From Pseudoips prasinana (lineage: Eukaryota > Arthropoda > Insecta > Lepidoptera > Nolidae): DNA of 64,000 nt. The stretch spans positions 2,857,001-2,921,000 of the forward strand of contig OX621234.1 in assembly GCA_951640165.1 (NCBI GenBank), written 5' to 3'. The notes beneath the pieces are model-generated. The model saw only the letters and a program-made list of their open reading frames with translations, was not told the origin of the DNA and searched no databases. A program made the translations under genes and the position numbers. Positions 1 through 8,750 of the stretch are shown here, piece by piece (position 1 is the stretch's first letter; every line of letters begins with the position of its first letter).

Positions 1-112
1 TAAGTATGTATTTACAAACTAACTATCAAACTATGTTTTCTGGTTCCCGTATGACAAGCTCTGCTTTGTTTGGGATCAGATGGCCGTGTGTGAATAATGT
101 CCCAGGATATTA
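1..112 (+). mobile_element. SINE A, 3' part (cut by window edge)
   Basis: The stretch carries the 3' half of a tRNA-derived SINE seen complete at 19265-19533 (minus) and 42546-42806 (plus). Diagnostic words are ACAAGCTCTGC, GGGATCAGATGGCCGTG and AATAATGTCCCAGGATATTAT. Its tRNA-like head would lie before the window. It ends where the Helitron at 113 begins. Confidence 0.75.
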
Positions 113-425
113 TCTATACATATAATATAATCGTAGGTAAGTCAAAACTATACATTGAATATTTTTAAAAAAGTATACTTGGGGCGTGATCTACAATCGA
201 TATCGAAGCCATAAATATAGTTTTTAAAATTTTTGTCTGTTTGTCTGTATGTATGTCCGGGCTAAACTCAAAAAGTACAGCATGGATTTACTTAAAATTT
301 TGCATGAATATTACTAAGAGGTCGGGTCAACATATAGGCTACATATTATCACGCTATCACCTACGGGGGAGGAGCTGTGATAATTTATAAAATTTAACGC
401 GGGTAAAACCGCGGGGCACAGTTAG
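113..425 (+). mobile_element. Non-autonomous Helitron
   Basis: The copy starts TCTATACATATAATATAATC and ends GGGGCACAGTTAG before a T, so it sits between A and T as Helitrons do. A 3' hairpin is visible just inside the end (CGCGG-GTAAAA-CCGCG) about 10 bases before the terminus. Other copies lie at 439-667, 18674-18995 and 25667-26035. It has no coding capacity and would depend on a RepHel protein elsewhere. Confidence 0.8.
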
Positions 426-438
426 TTATATTATATTA

Positions 439-667
439 CTAGCTGTGTGTTGACCCGGCCTCTTAGTAATATTCATGCAAATTTTGAAGAAAATCCATGC
501 AGTACTTTTTGAGTTTAGCCCGGACATACATACAGACAAACAGACAAAAATTCTAAAAACTATATTTTTGGCTTCCATATCAATTGTAGACCACGCCCCA
601 AGTATCGTTTAAAAAAAATATTCAATGTACAGTTTTGAGTTTCCTACGATTTTATTATATGTATAGA
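439..667 (-). mobile_element. Non-autonomous Helitron, internally deleted
   Basis: This is the same family as 113-425 in opposite orientation, so the two are tail to tail with 13 bp between. On the minus strand it starts TCTATACATATAATAAAATC and ends CTAG. It lacks the block with the GCGGGTAAAACCGC hairpin. It is flanked by A and T as expected. Confidence 0.75.
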
Positions 668-853
668 TAGTAATCACGACAGCGTATGGGCTCCATCGTT
701 ATTCAGCGAAGTTAATGAGTGATTCAATAATTAATTATCGTTGGCTAGTCACAAGCCATTGCCGAAGGGCACGAATATATTTAATGGGATGTTACAGTAC
801 AGAGCTTTTATAATTGCACAAATTAATTAGCAGTCGTGCGTAAAATTCTATAT

Positions 854-1489
854 AATAATAATATCCGCCATCTGCGCGATACATATTATAGTGCACAAGT
901 GTGTGCGCAAACACACGGGCACTTTCGTGATCCGATGCGACAACTAGTCATTTAGTCATTTATTCATAAACAAAATCATTTGTATCTGAATTTACAGACA
1001 TAAATACATCACACAATTACAATTTTACAATAAAAATAATTAAAAAATAAGGTCAACATATATCAAATAAATTACACTCGATTAAACCTTAGATATTTAA
1101 AATAATTGCAATAAAAATTAATTACAGTAGAATTTGCAAGAGTTGTCAAAAGATAATAATTATTAAATTTGTGGCCAAAGCAATAAATAATAATTAATAA
1201 AATTCAATGAAAATTAACATATTTATACATCCTTTTAATTTCAAAGCGCTACTGTAGACGGTACTTTTTACTTTTACTAGCGACACGACCGGAAAGAGGT
1301 CGGGTACAGGACCGACGCGACGGCTTTACGTGCTCTCCGAGGCACGGGAGTATTATACCGCCAACTCCAAGACATCCGGCTGATTCTTAACAGAACAATC
1401 CCAATATCACTTTTCAACCTGGGATTTGATCACAGGACGTCATCATCTTCGATTGAACACGCTACCGCTAGACCAATGAGGACTTACCG
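854..1489 (-). mobile_element. SINE C, interrupted by an insertion
   Basis: The minus strand holds a tRNA-like head near 1489 (ACCGCTAGACCAATGAGG read in reverse), the GAGGCACGGG core and the 3' part containing GCACTATAATATG (854-947). Complete copies lie at 43324-43692 and 57148-57530. The copy is split by a separate insertion at 948-1275. Confidence 0.75.
948..1275. mobile_element. AT-rich insertion within SINE C, 5-bp target duplication
   Basis: ACTAG occurs directly before (943-947) and after (1276-1280) this 328-bp segment, and the uninterrupted SINE reads through a single ACTAG. The left end has TCATTTAGTCATTTATTCAT, which looks like the reversed simple-repeat tail of a LINE. No coding sequence was recognised. 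Confidence 0.5.
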
Positions 1490-1585
1490 CAAGGAAATAT
1501 GATTTTAATGGGCATCGTGTTGCCAGATGCCAATCATTTAATTGCGACATATTGAAATGGCTTTTTATAAGTAAAATTCGGCATA

Positions 1586-1836
1586 GACGGTCACCGTAGC
1601 CTAGTTGGTAGTGCCCCTGCCTACGAAGCTGGTGGTCCTCGGTTCGTATCCCGGTAAGTGCAAATATTTGTGTGATGAGCACGAATACTTGTTTCTGAGT
1701 CATGGATGTTTCCTATGTTTATAAGTATTTATCTATCTATATAAGTATGTATATCGTCGCCTGGTACCCATAGTACAAGCTTTGCTTAGTTTGGGGCTAG
1801 GATGGTCTGTGTGACATTGTCCCTAGATATAAATAT
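1586..1836 (+). mobile_element. SINE B, full length
   Basis: The element starts ACGGTCACCGTAGCCTAG and has RNA polymerase III box A-like (TAGCCTAGTTGG) and box B-like (GGTTCGTATCC, consensus GGTTCGAATCC) motifs. A body with CTATCTATATAAGTATGTAT follows, then a 3' end GACATTGTCCC[TC]AGATATTA. A tRNA-related head with this length and tail is typical of insect SINEs. Copies also lie at 2655, 3880, 28576, 53128, 59607 and 62092. Confidence 0.85.
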
Positions 1837-1893
1837 TATAAAAAAAAATGGCATGATTATTACATCAATAAATATTATTTTGGTCTACTCCTA

Positions 1894-2032
1894 TGGCTTA
1901 TGCAGACCACGTTTTGAAAGCGCGCGGTTGACGCGCGTTTGTATCGATCCAAACAAACAACTGCTCTGTCGGATAAAAGCGCGTTAAAACCGCGCGTCGA
2001 CGGCGCGTTTAAATAACGTGGTGTACACAGCC
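1894..2032. mobile_element. Short foldback MITE, GC-rich interior
   Basis: Imperfect inverted repeats of roughly 50 bp face each other: left CAGACCACGTTTTGAAAGCG and right the reverse of CGCGTTTAAATAACGTGGTG. The interior is rich in CGCG words in an AT-rich context. No other copy was recognised here, so family status is inferred from structure only. Confidence 0.45.
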
Positions 2033-2040
2033 TCTTACAA

Positions 2041-2535
2041 TCCAGGGATTGAAATAATGAAATTTATTCAGCACTTGGGTATTACCATACACTTGTACTT
2101 GTCAAGCTCACTATACACTACAGAAACATAGTCGAATACAGTATAAATTTTACAAAAAAAAAATCATTAGTCCGTCCGTGCGGTCTGTTTTCTCAGATAT
2201 ATTTCTTAAATCCTAAAATATATAACAAGTTACTAATTTTTGTTACAAGTTACTAAGTTGTACATCCATACATACATAAATTCACGCTTGTTTCCCAGAG
2301 GGGTAAGCAGAGACAACGGACTTCCATTTGTCACGATCCTTGCATACCTCTTTCGCTTCGTTTAGTTGTACTATATTAAAATTAAGGAATTGAAAGCAAT
2401 GAGCATTTGCGTAGTGAAGAAGGCTCCTAACCACAGTAGCTTAAAATGAAAAAGACTACCTAATACCTGAGGCCACCCTTTGGGGGTTCGGGCCACAGCT
2501 CAGGGGGCCGCCGATTAAAATGAGGAATACATTTC
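2041..2535 (-). mobile_element. LINE N 3' region, interrupted
   Basis: The minus strand matches 20810-21250 and 39140-40303. Shared words are GGGCCACAGCTCAGG and ACAGACCGCACGGACGGAC, then GACAAGTACAAGTG and AAGTGCTGAATAAA near a tail. The position of the polyadenylation-like signal and the dispersed copies suggest a LINE 3' UTR; no reverse transcriptase is attached. A fragment of LINE Y interrupts it at 2264-2363. Confidence 0.6.
2264..2363 (-). mobile_element. LINE Y 3' end inserted in LINE N
   Basis: The segment reads as the last 100 bp of the LINE seen at 45033-45725 (shared words CAGAGGGGTA and AGACAACGGA). AGTTGTAC occurs on both sides (2256-2263 and 2364-2371), an 8-bp target-site duplication. 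This shows that Y is retrotransposed with 5' truncation and that N is older at this site. Confidence 0.7.
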
Positions 2536-2654
2536 TATGGGCAAATGGTAGCAAGAAATAAATATCTCTTGAATCCCATTGAGTTCGCATCGAAAATGCT
2601 TCAAAGAAGCTCTCCGCGATTATTGATATCGTTTATTGGATATATTTATAACAT

Positions 2655-2886
2655 ATGTCACCGTAGCCTAGTTGGTAGTGCTCCTGCTTACGAAGCTGGT
2701 GGTCCTGGGTTCGAATCCCGGTAAGTGCAAATATTTGTGTGACGAGCATGAATATTTATTTCTGAGTCATGGATGTTTTCTATGTATATAAGTATTTATC
2801 TATCTATATAAGTATGTATATCGTCGCTTGGTACCCATAGTACAAGCTTTGCTTAGTTTGGGACTAGGATGATCTGTGTGACATCA
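2655..2886 (+). mobile_element. SINE B
   Basis: This is a nearly complete copy with box B GGTTCGAATCC and the CTATCTATATAAGTATGTAT body. It stops at GTGTGACATCAG, short of the usual ATATTATT tail. Confidence 0.85.
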
Positions 2887-3197
2887 GATGACAGTAGATC
2901 AGCAATGGTCGAGGTAACAAGAGGCCATCAAGGCATCAAACCCTAAACAACAATAATAATAATAATGTAAAAGATTAAATGTTACGAAACAAATCTTGAA
3001 CTAACAGATTTCAGCAACGTATTATTTTAGCGGACCAACCATGATAAAAAGCTACAGCATTTTCTTAATCTATAGAAAAAGGTGAAAATATTTTTTCTCC
3101 GCACGCCTAATGAGGCTATCTACGAGATCTTGCTATTTGCGTAAATTGCAAATGTACTGATTACTGCCATATTTATGTTACTTATCATTTCAGATGG
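2887..3197. other. No recognisable feature
   Basis: A short (AAT)n run lies near 2952-2965. Otherwise I see neither coding signal nor a repeat I can match within the window. Confidence 0.4.
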
Positions 3198-3335
3198 TAC
3201 AGACGCCATTATATCTAGCTATCCCAATCTGTCAAATTTCTTTAATAGATTTTCAACTTTATCACAAAAGCATAAGGTTCACTTTCTATTGGGAAATTAG
3301 ACAGATTGGGGTAGTTGGATGTGCTGCCGTTTGTA
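3198..3335. mobile_element. MITE E (TA-target foldback element)
   Basis: The element is almost a single hairpin of about 135 bp. It begins CAGACGCC, contains CCCAATCTGTCAAATTTC and AAGCATAAGGTTCACTTTC, and ends in the reverse of its start (here decayed to GCCGTTTG). Copies also lie at 19643, 23213, 35579, 41393, 41678, 42239 and 60290. TA flanks every end, as in Tc1/mariner-type MITEs. Confidence 0.75.
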
Positions 3336-3359
3336 CAAATTAGCATCAGCAATACAACT

Positions 3360-3556
3360 TCTTTTTTATAATGGGGTATCATTGCTGTAATAAAATAAAT
3401 TTTATAAATGTTTTCATACAATATGTACCTAAATATCTATGTTACTAGAAATAATATCTAATGTATACAACTATATTACTACAAACATGTTCTGACTATT
3501 TACAAGCGCTTTTTTAAAGTCTACGTGAATAAAAACCTTTTTTATTTTATTTATTT
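3360..3556 (+). mobile_element. LINE D 3' end
   Basis: It ends with TTCTGACTATTTACAAGCGC, a CTACGTGAATAAAAACC word and a T/A-rich tail, shared by copies throughout the window. The most complete copy is 10705-11165 (minus). A polyadenylation-like AATAAAAA next to the tail and 5' truncation at different points suggest a LINE 3' UTR; the autonomous parent is not identified. Confidence 0.6.
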
Positions 3557-3567
3557 ATGAAGAATTG

Positions 3568-3745
3568 CTAAGTTGAAGTGGCAGTGGGCGGGGCACATAG
3601 CTCGTGCAACCGACGATGGGGCAGAAAGGTTCTCGAGTGGCGACCACGAACCGGAAGACGAATTGCGGCAATTGTGGAGATCTTTCGGGGAGGCCTTTGT
3701 CCAGCAGTGGACGTCTTTCGGCTGATATGATAATGATGATGAATG
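3568..3745 (+). mobile_element. RTE-type LINE 3' fragment
   Basis: Translation in shifting frames gives the C-terminus of a lepidopteran RTE-like reverse transcriptase: a K-L-K-W-Q-W-A-G-H-like start, R-P-R-T-G-R-R-like middle, then L-W-R-S-x-G-E-A-F-V-Q-Q-W-T-S-F-G-stop. The tail is GATATGATAATGATGATGA. About 50 bp between GGAAGACG and AATTGCGG are deleted compared with other copies. Confidence 0.75.
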
Positions 3746-3879
3746 GAGTATGTCGTTGCCGATTCTTTAACTGGGAACCTCGATAAAGGCCATTTAGGAG
3801 TAATTGATTTTCGCACCGTACATAGATTTTTCCATATGTATATTTTTTTATTTCCCCAAATTAAATGCATTAGTTTGAC

Positions 3880-4130
3880 GGTGACCGTAGCCTAGTTGGT
3901 AGTGCTCCTGCCTACGAAGCTGGTGGTCCTGGGTTCGAGTCCCGGTAAGTGCAATTATTTGTGTGATGAGCACGAATATTTGTTTCTGAGTCATGGATGT
4001 TTTCTATGTATTTAAGTATTTATCTATCTATATAAGTATGTATATCGTCGCCTGTTACCCATAGTACAAGCTTTGCTTAGTTTGGGGCTAGGATGATCTG
4101 TGTGACATTGTCCCTAGATATTATTAAGAA
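3880..4130 (+). mobile_element. SINE B, full length
   Basis: This copy has an intact tRNA-like head (GGTTCGAGTCCC as box B), body and GACATTGTCCCTAGATATTATT tail. Confidence 0.85.
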
Positions 4131-4135
4131 AAAAA

Positions 4136-5735
4136 CATAGTTGGGTAAGGCTCAAAATTTTTGCGCTATCGCACAAAGGAGATCACAACGGAACGTGTTA
4201 CAACTGAACTAATGTGTTACAACGGAATTTGTAAACCTTAGTTCACATAACCACCACGGAGTTATATTTTTTTAAATATTTCAAAAATATATATTTTTAT
4301 CATGAACCATAGTTTTAAAATAAAAAAAATATTATTCTTAAGTAGGTATTTTTATTTAATGATAAAAAAATTATTATACCTAATGGCATATGACTATGAG
4401 TATCATTTAAACAATAATCAAGAAAACCTAGATATAGAAATTACGACGTTTTATCTCTTTATCATTTGCGGCTTGGGAGGGAGCTTCATTTTTTATTACG
4501 CTTTGATTCCCGCCACTGCTTTCTGAACTCATTTTTTTCATCTTCATTTAAATCAGCAATTTTCCTTTTTCTGGCTTTTGTTCTTTCATTATTCTTCTTT
4601 TTTCAAATCTTCATATTTTGCCGCATTACTCTGTTTTAATTTTTCTCGGTACCTTCGACACCGTTCCGCCTCAGACATTGGCATCATGAAAGTAATAAAT
4701 AAAAATGAATAGGTAACCAATACTTACTATGTAAAAGTTTATTCAAGTAATCAACAGCAAAATGTCAACTCAATTGGCTCAAATTTAACTTGCAAAATTT
4801 CATTACAGAAACCGGGACTGGCGAAAGTAAATAATAGCTTTTTATTAATATTAAAGTTGCGATAGGTTAAAAAAAATATTCAAAACAATTATGTACACTT
4901 ACCTTTATAAATTCTGTTGTGACACGTAGCACAATTCGTGTCACAACGTCGCACAAGGGAACAAAATTTCGACACGATCGAACCTAAAAAAAATCATAAC
5001 ACCAAAATTACTAGACGTACCTCTTGTGCAGTGTTATATTTCAGTAGAACAATAGTTGATTTACACGATTTAAAGCGGATATTCAAGATATCTATTCACT
5101 TAACGTCAATACAAAAGAATTTAACTTACAATTTTTTAATGACCATCCGCATGCTTCACCACTTTCTCTCAAATGATACGACACCAAATGGCGGAATCGT
5201 TCAGAAATGTATCAAATATTGTGAGCCAGTGTTGCCACTTTAAATAAATGAATTCGTCATGGCATAAAATTTAACCAGTCCAAAAATATCGCGTCGCACA
5301 ACCTGTCGTGTTACAACGGAAAAAAAGTTCAGACACATCTAACATTGATAATATCATTAATACGCTTTGTTGTATTATAGCTGTTACCGTTTAATTTCGT
5401 CCGTTGTATTCCATAGAATGAGATATATACGGAAATAAAAGGTTGCAGTGATTAAAACAAAAATTGTGAAATGATTTGTAAGGAGCGGGCGTATGCAGAC
5501 ACAAAAAAATTGTATGGGAGAAAAAAAAAGCCTTTTTTATTTTTTATGTACTAAATTATATAATAGGATTACCCGGATGGAAAAAATAATGTATGTAGGA
5601 AAAATAACATAGTTTCTCTAAGTTTGAGAAATAATATAATTTTTCATACTTTTCGTTTTTTTTTATTTAGTTAAACTATACCGACACCAAATTTTTACAA
5701 TATGCGCAAAAAATTTGAGCCTGTCCCAGTTATGT
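4136..5735. mobile_element. DNA transposon with about 35-bp TIRs, internally decayed
   Basis: The left end ACATAGTTGGGTAAGGCTCA is mirrored on the minus strand at the right end by ACATAACTGGGACAGGCTCA, and both continue AAATTTTTGCGC or close to it. The word TGTTACAACGGA and variants repeat near both ends (about 4195-4240 and 5305-5322), like subterminal binding sites. The interior carries a broken basic reading frame on the minus strand (4486-4687). No full transposase is present; the superfamily is not determined. Confidence 0.55.
4486..4687 (-). pseudogene. Decayed N-terminal exon of a transposon protein
   Basis: The minus strand has an ATG at 4687 in a run of three methionines, then 32 codons starting M-S-E-A-E-R-C-R-R-Y-R-E-K-L-K after the third one, ending at tandem stops at 4589. 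A +1 frame then continues to 4486 with a strongly basic and charged run (K-A-R-K-R-K-I-A-D-L-N-E-D-E-K followed by W-R-E-S-K-R). From memory, YREKLK...KYE...KKW-RE-type N-termini are common in insect transposon proteins; that link is inference. At least one frameshift is required, so it is not functional as it stands. Confidence 0.45.
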
Positions 5736-5802
5736 TTGTAAATTCAGTTACCTTGCGCTAAAGTATTGCGCGTGGGAATTACCTAGCCATAAAGTATTTC
5801 TC

Positions 5803-5995
5803 GTGGGGGCGTAGACGTTGGCCCGAAGGAATATCTGCCACAGAACGGGCAGCAGCTGCTTTCTGAGTACGTACTATGACCATCTTACTGTGATTGCTAA
5901 CTCGTCTGCCAAGCGTGCTGATTATGGAATATCCCCAAGATACATATTTTGTCCAGCAGTGGACGTATTACATTTGTTACGATGATGATGATGAA
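5803..5995 (+). mobile_element. Retroposon F, 5'-truncated
   Basis: Homologous to 22447-22699 and 62502-62763 (both minus). It has GGGGGCGTAGA near the start, GGCAGCAGCTGCTT in the middle and a 3' end TGTCCAGCAGTGGACGTATT followed by GATGATGATGATG. The end resembles the RTE LINE end at 6261-6441, so RTE machinery may mobilise it. Confidence 0.7.
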
Positions 5996-6067
5996 AGTTT
6001 TCAAATATTAACCGTATTATTTTAATGTGGAATGTTATAATTCACTTTTATTGGGTGTATAATAATT

Positions 6068-6180
6068 CATTAAGGCCATCAATTGTGAAGATCTTTGGTG
6101 GACAATGGTGTAGATCATGGACATCATATAATCCGAACACTAAACCTCCACTAAAGATCTCCACAATTGCTGTTCTTAAT
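6068..6180. repeat. Imperfect inverted repeat
   Basis: CATTAAGGCCATCAATTGTG (6068 on) is mirrored by CACAATTGCTGTTCTTAATG (about 6160-6179), and GAAGATCTTTGGTGGA faces TCCACTAAAGATCTCC. The arms are about 35 bp with a loop of about 40 bp. The right arm belongs to the 920-bp duplicated unit, whose left boundary (6111) lies inside this inverted repeat. Confidence 0.55.
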
Positions 6181-6260
6181 GAAATATGCACCTAATGAAA
6201 ATGATTTTTTATCATTCTACATTCACGTAGACTAAAAAAGCGCTTGTAAATAGTCAGAAC

Positions 6261-6441
6261 ATGTTTTTACGGCGACAACGAACCGCAAGACGCAGCATGG
6301 GCAGGCCCCCTACAAGATGGACAAGATTGTGCGGGTCGCTGGAAATCGCTGGATGCGGTTAGCGCAAGACCAGCAATTGTGGAGATCTTTGGGGGAGGCC
6401 TTTGTCCAGCAGTGGACGTCTTTCGGCTGATATGATGATGA
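6261..6441 (+). mobile_element. RTE-type LINE 3' fragment
   Basis: Within duplication copy 1. CGACAACGAACCGCAAGACG to the end encodes the G-R-P-P-T-R-W-T-like and L-W-R-S-L-G-E-A-F-V-Q-Q-W-T-S-F-G-stop region, followed by a short ATGATGATG tail. An extra AATCGCTGG-like duplication occurs near 6341. A reversed 40-bp LINE D end (6220-6265) is fused directly before it. Confidence 0.75.
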
Positions 6442-6648
6442 CAGACAGGTATTTAGATATAAGATAAAAATAAACTTATCACGAAATCACGTAATCGGTG
6501 TAGACTCTCAAAGTTTACCCTGACAGTTAAGATCCCTGTTCTGTGTTGTAGTCGGAAGCAGCAATCATGACTGACTCGTACAGTACGGCTTTTAAAGACC
6601 ATTGTTCCACTTAAGATAAAGCATAAATATAAAGATAATTATGATAAC

Positions 6649-6987
6649 TTGTTCCAATATTGTAAAGTGATTAATGTATTCGACAAATTAAAAATGGCTG
6701 TTGTACCCGAAAACATTGAACATTATTGTAAATTAGAATTAAACATTAGACCAAGATATCTCCGAAATTTGTCATATATAGCAATGTTCAAATTACCAAA
6801 ATATAATAATAATTACGGAAAAAGGGCCACGATGTGCACCTTGGCCCAAGTACTAAATAGTCTGCCAAAACCATTAGTTAGCCAGATAATAAAAAAAATA
6901 AAAATAGAACAACTAAAAAACTTATTAAAAAAATACTTCATCAGTGATAAGTACGAAGGCGATGCATGTCGGGGCCACTCACTATAA
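6649..6987 (+). mobile_element. LINE ORF2 C-terminal relic (copy 1)
   Basis: Open for 113 codons. The part from M at 6694 is conserved in both duplicate copies: a Y-N-N-N-Y-G-K-R segment, then L-N-S-L-P-K-P-L-V and a lysine-rich helix (K-I-K-I-E-Q-L-K-N-L-L-K-K-Y-F). NYGKR, then LPK, then LKK is the usual layout of the last 80 residues of insect non-LTR reverse transcriptases. The clade is not determined. The 3' UTR is cut at 7030 in this copy. Confidence 0.55.
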
Positions 6988-7621
6988 TCATGACACCTTC
7001 CTTAGCGCTACTTCATGCTGCTCTGGGACTTGTTATGCACATTTGTAAAGATTAATTAATATTGATAAAGGTAAGTTATTATATTTTTATAATAAATATT
7101 ATCTAGAATAAGAGTAGGGTGTTAGTTAACAATAAGTGAAGCCGTGTTTGAATGTGCATGGCGCAGGTATATTTTCGGTGAAGTGTAATAAGTTTTTTGT
7201 CAAAATTTTTAAGCGCCCCTCGAAATTCACGTTTTCATTAAGTTGAATTTTAAAATAGTGTTGGTTTCAGTAAGACATACAACGAAAAGTCGCCATCTTG
7301 ACAAACTTGGTCTTCCCAAATACATTAACAAACCGTTATAGGCGTACTTTGTTTAAAAATGGTAAATATCAGAACTATTGCTTGGCCATATTGTTTGGAA
7401 TTAGAGTTCCGCAAATATTGTAATGTTACTCTATGTTGTTATTAGGTACCGATGTCTAATTTTCATATTTTTGTTTAGGTGTCAGGTGTGAAAATGGTAA
7501 TGTTTCTGGACGTCGATAGCTTTATAACTAAAAGGGATTTTCGAGCTTTAAAAATTGTTTGAAATATTTTCTACTTCTATTTTTGTGCTTTCCCTTGCTA
7601 ACTTGGTTTATTGTTTCACAG

Positions 7622-8117
7622 AATCGTGATCAAGACCAAATTAGTGAGATGCCAACGGTCTCTCGAGAAGATACTCGTTCAAATACTACAAGATCACTTC
7701 ATTTACAACAAAACTCGGCTACCATTCAATCCGGTTCAGCAATTTTACCTGTATCTTCTTTTGTCGCGCAAAACCGTCAACTTGTCATAACAGAAGCAGA
7801 AGAAACACTGTCAGATGTCAGTTTAAATGCTCAACATTGCGTTCTTTACAACACGGATAACCAAATACAGCCTGTCGAGGTTGGTCAAATTCCACAACTT
7901 CAACATGAAGTAAAGTCAATCAAAGAAGACATTATAACCATCATACCAAATCAAAATGCACTTTATGAAATACAAACTAACATGTGCTGAGTGCTGTGTC
8001 GAAGAGAGATTCAGAATGAATTAAACTCGTACATTAAGACGTAGATGTAGACATGTTGTAAGAGATCTAAGAGAACTTGAAGAATTTGAAACAAATACAT
8101 TTATTCAAAATTTCTAA
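7622..8117 (+). pseudogene. Candidate terminal exon of an unknown protein, broken
   Basis: A pyrimidine-rich stretch with a CTAAC-like branch point (CTTGCTAACTTGG) and TTTCACAG ends at 7621, a good-looking insect 3' splice site. The open frame that follows (122 codons, stop at 7988-7990) is polar, Gln/Ser/Thr-rich, with an acidic patch T-E-A-E-E-T-L-S-D-V. Beyond the stop the same frame stays open to about 8041. The +1 frame then gives a charged helical tail, with R-R-R-C-R-H-V-V-R-D-L-R-E-L-E-E-F in it, to a stop at 8115-8117. I infer a C-terminal coiled-coil-like region damaged by one stop and one frameshift. No family recognised. Confidence 0.4.
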
Positions 8118-8262
8118 TAAAAAATTGAATGCCGCATGTCGTATTGTATTCTACAGCCCACTTTCTAAGATCGCTATGTAGTTGAAAATTGGAATAGTTT
8201 TCAATATCGCATTCATCTTCTTGTACAGGTTCCTCACTAACACAATCTTCCAAGTAAAACAT
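8101..8262 (-). CDS. Short convergent ORF, unknown protein fragment
   Basis: Fifty-three codons from ATG at 8262 to TAA at 8101. The N-terminal half is acidic (E-D-C-V-S-E-E-P-V-Q-E-D-E-C-D) and is followed by L-R-K-W-A-V-E-Y-N. The LRKWAxxYN pattern resembles N-terminal segments I recall from insect transposon-encoded proteins, but I cannot name the family. The stop overlaps the end of the plus-strand frame by 17 bp, so the two run tail to tail. An upstream in-frame stop makes this ATG the only start unless it is an internal exon. Confidence 0.35.
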   Translation of the reverse strand: MFYLEDCVSEEPVQEDECDIENYSNFQLHSDLRKWAVEYNTTCGIQFFIRNFE

Positions 8263-8750
8263 TTAAAATTGCTTTTATCGATTAAACGTTTTTTCGTGCA
8301 GAATCATTAAAATAAACATTTTGTCTTAAATTTTCACAATAACAATTTTGTACGGAACCTTCTCATATTTCTACGATTAAACAAAATCAAAATATCCGTA
8401 CTGAGACTATAACCGAATTTGCAAGACCATTATGAACCAATGTTTTCTTGTTCAGGACACCACGGATATAGTTTTGGATACTAAGTATATTATATTAAAC
8501 CTTTATAAGCGTGTTAAGATTATAACGATATTGGTATATACCACTATATAACCGCTCCATTTTACTGATAATTGTTCTGTAAAGTAAATTTATAAACCCT
8601 TATAAAACCAAGTAATAAATGCAAATAGTATCCAGAATGTTTAGTTCTGTTTATCACTCTTATTGGTGTACTTTACTTATAGTGGTTCTATAATGTTTCT
8701 TGTTAGTAGTTATAAGCATAGCTTACCAGTTTATCTGCTCTTGAGTGATA

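Larger units (their letters stand above)
6111..7030. repeat. 920-bp direct duplication, copy 1
   Basis: Positions 6111-7030 match 8751-9670 at a constant offset of 2640 bp. I saw only two differences by eye (6689 T versus A; 6811 A versus G). Flanking bases diverge abruptly on both sides. The unit contains a reversed LINE D end, an RTE LINE 3' fragment and the C-terminal part of another LINE, so it copies an already mosaic sequence. Confidence 0.9.
7031..8750. other. 1.72-kb segment between the two duplicate copies
   Basis: This low-GC segment lies between 920-bp direct repeats and has no homology to the other families in the window. It contains a plausible 3' splice site (7621) with a degenerate frame behind it and a convergent short frame on the minus strand. 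A motif like AACC-n-TTATA-r-GCGT occurs at about 7331 and 8504, perhaps subterminal. I found no terminal inverted repeats. Confidence 0.5.

Noticed and set aside
7559..7621. Hydrophobic leader (L-L-L-F-L-C-F-P-L-L-like) as a signal peptide for the frame at 7559-7990
   Set aside because: There is no ATG; the stretch is a polypyrimidine tract ending in TTTCACAG, so intron end is the better reading.
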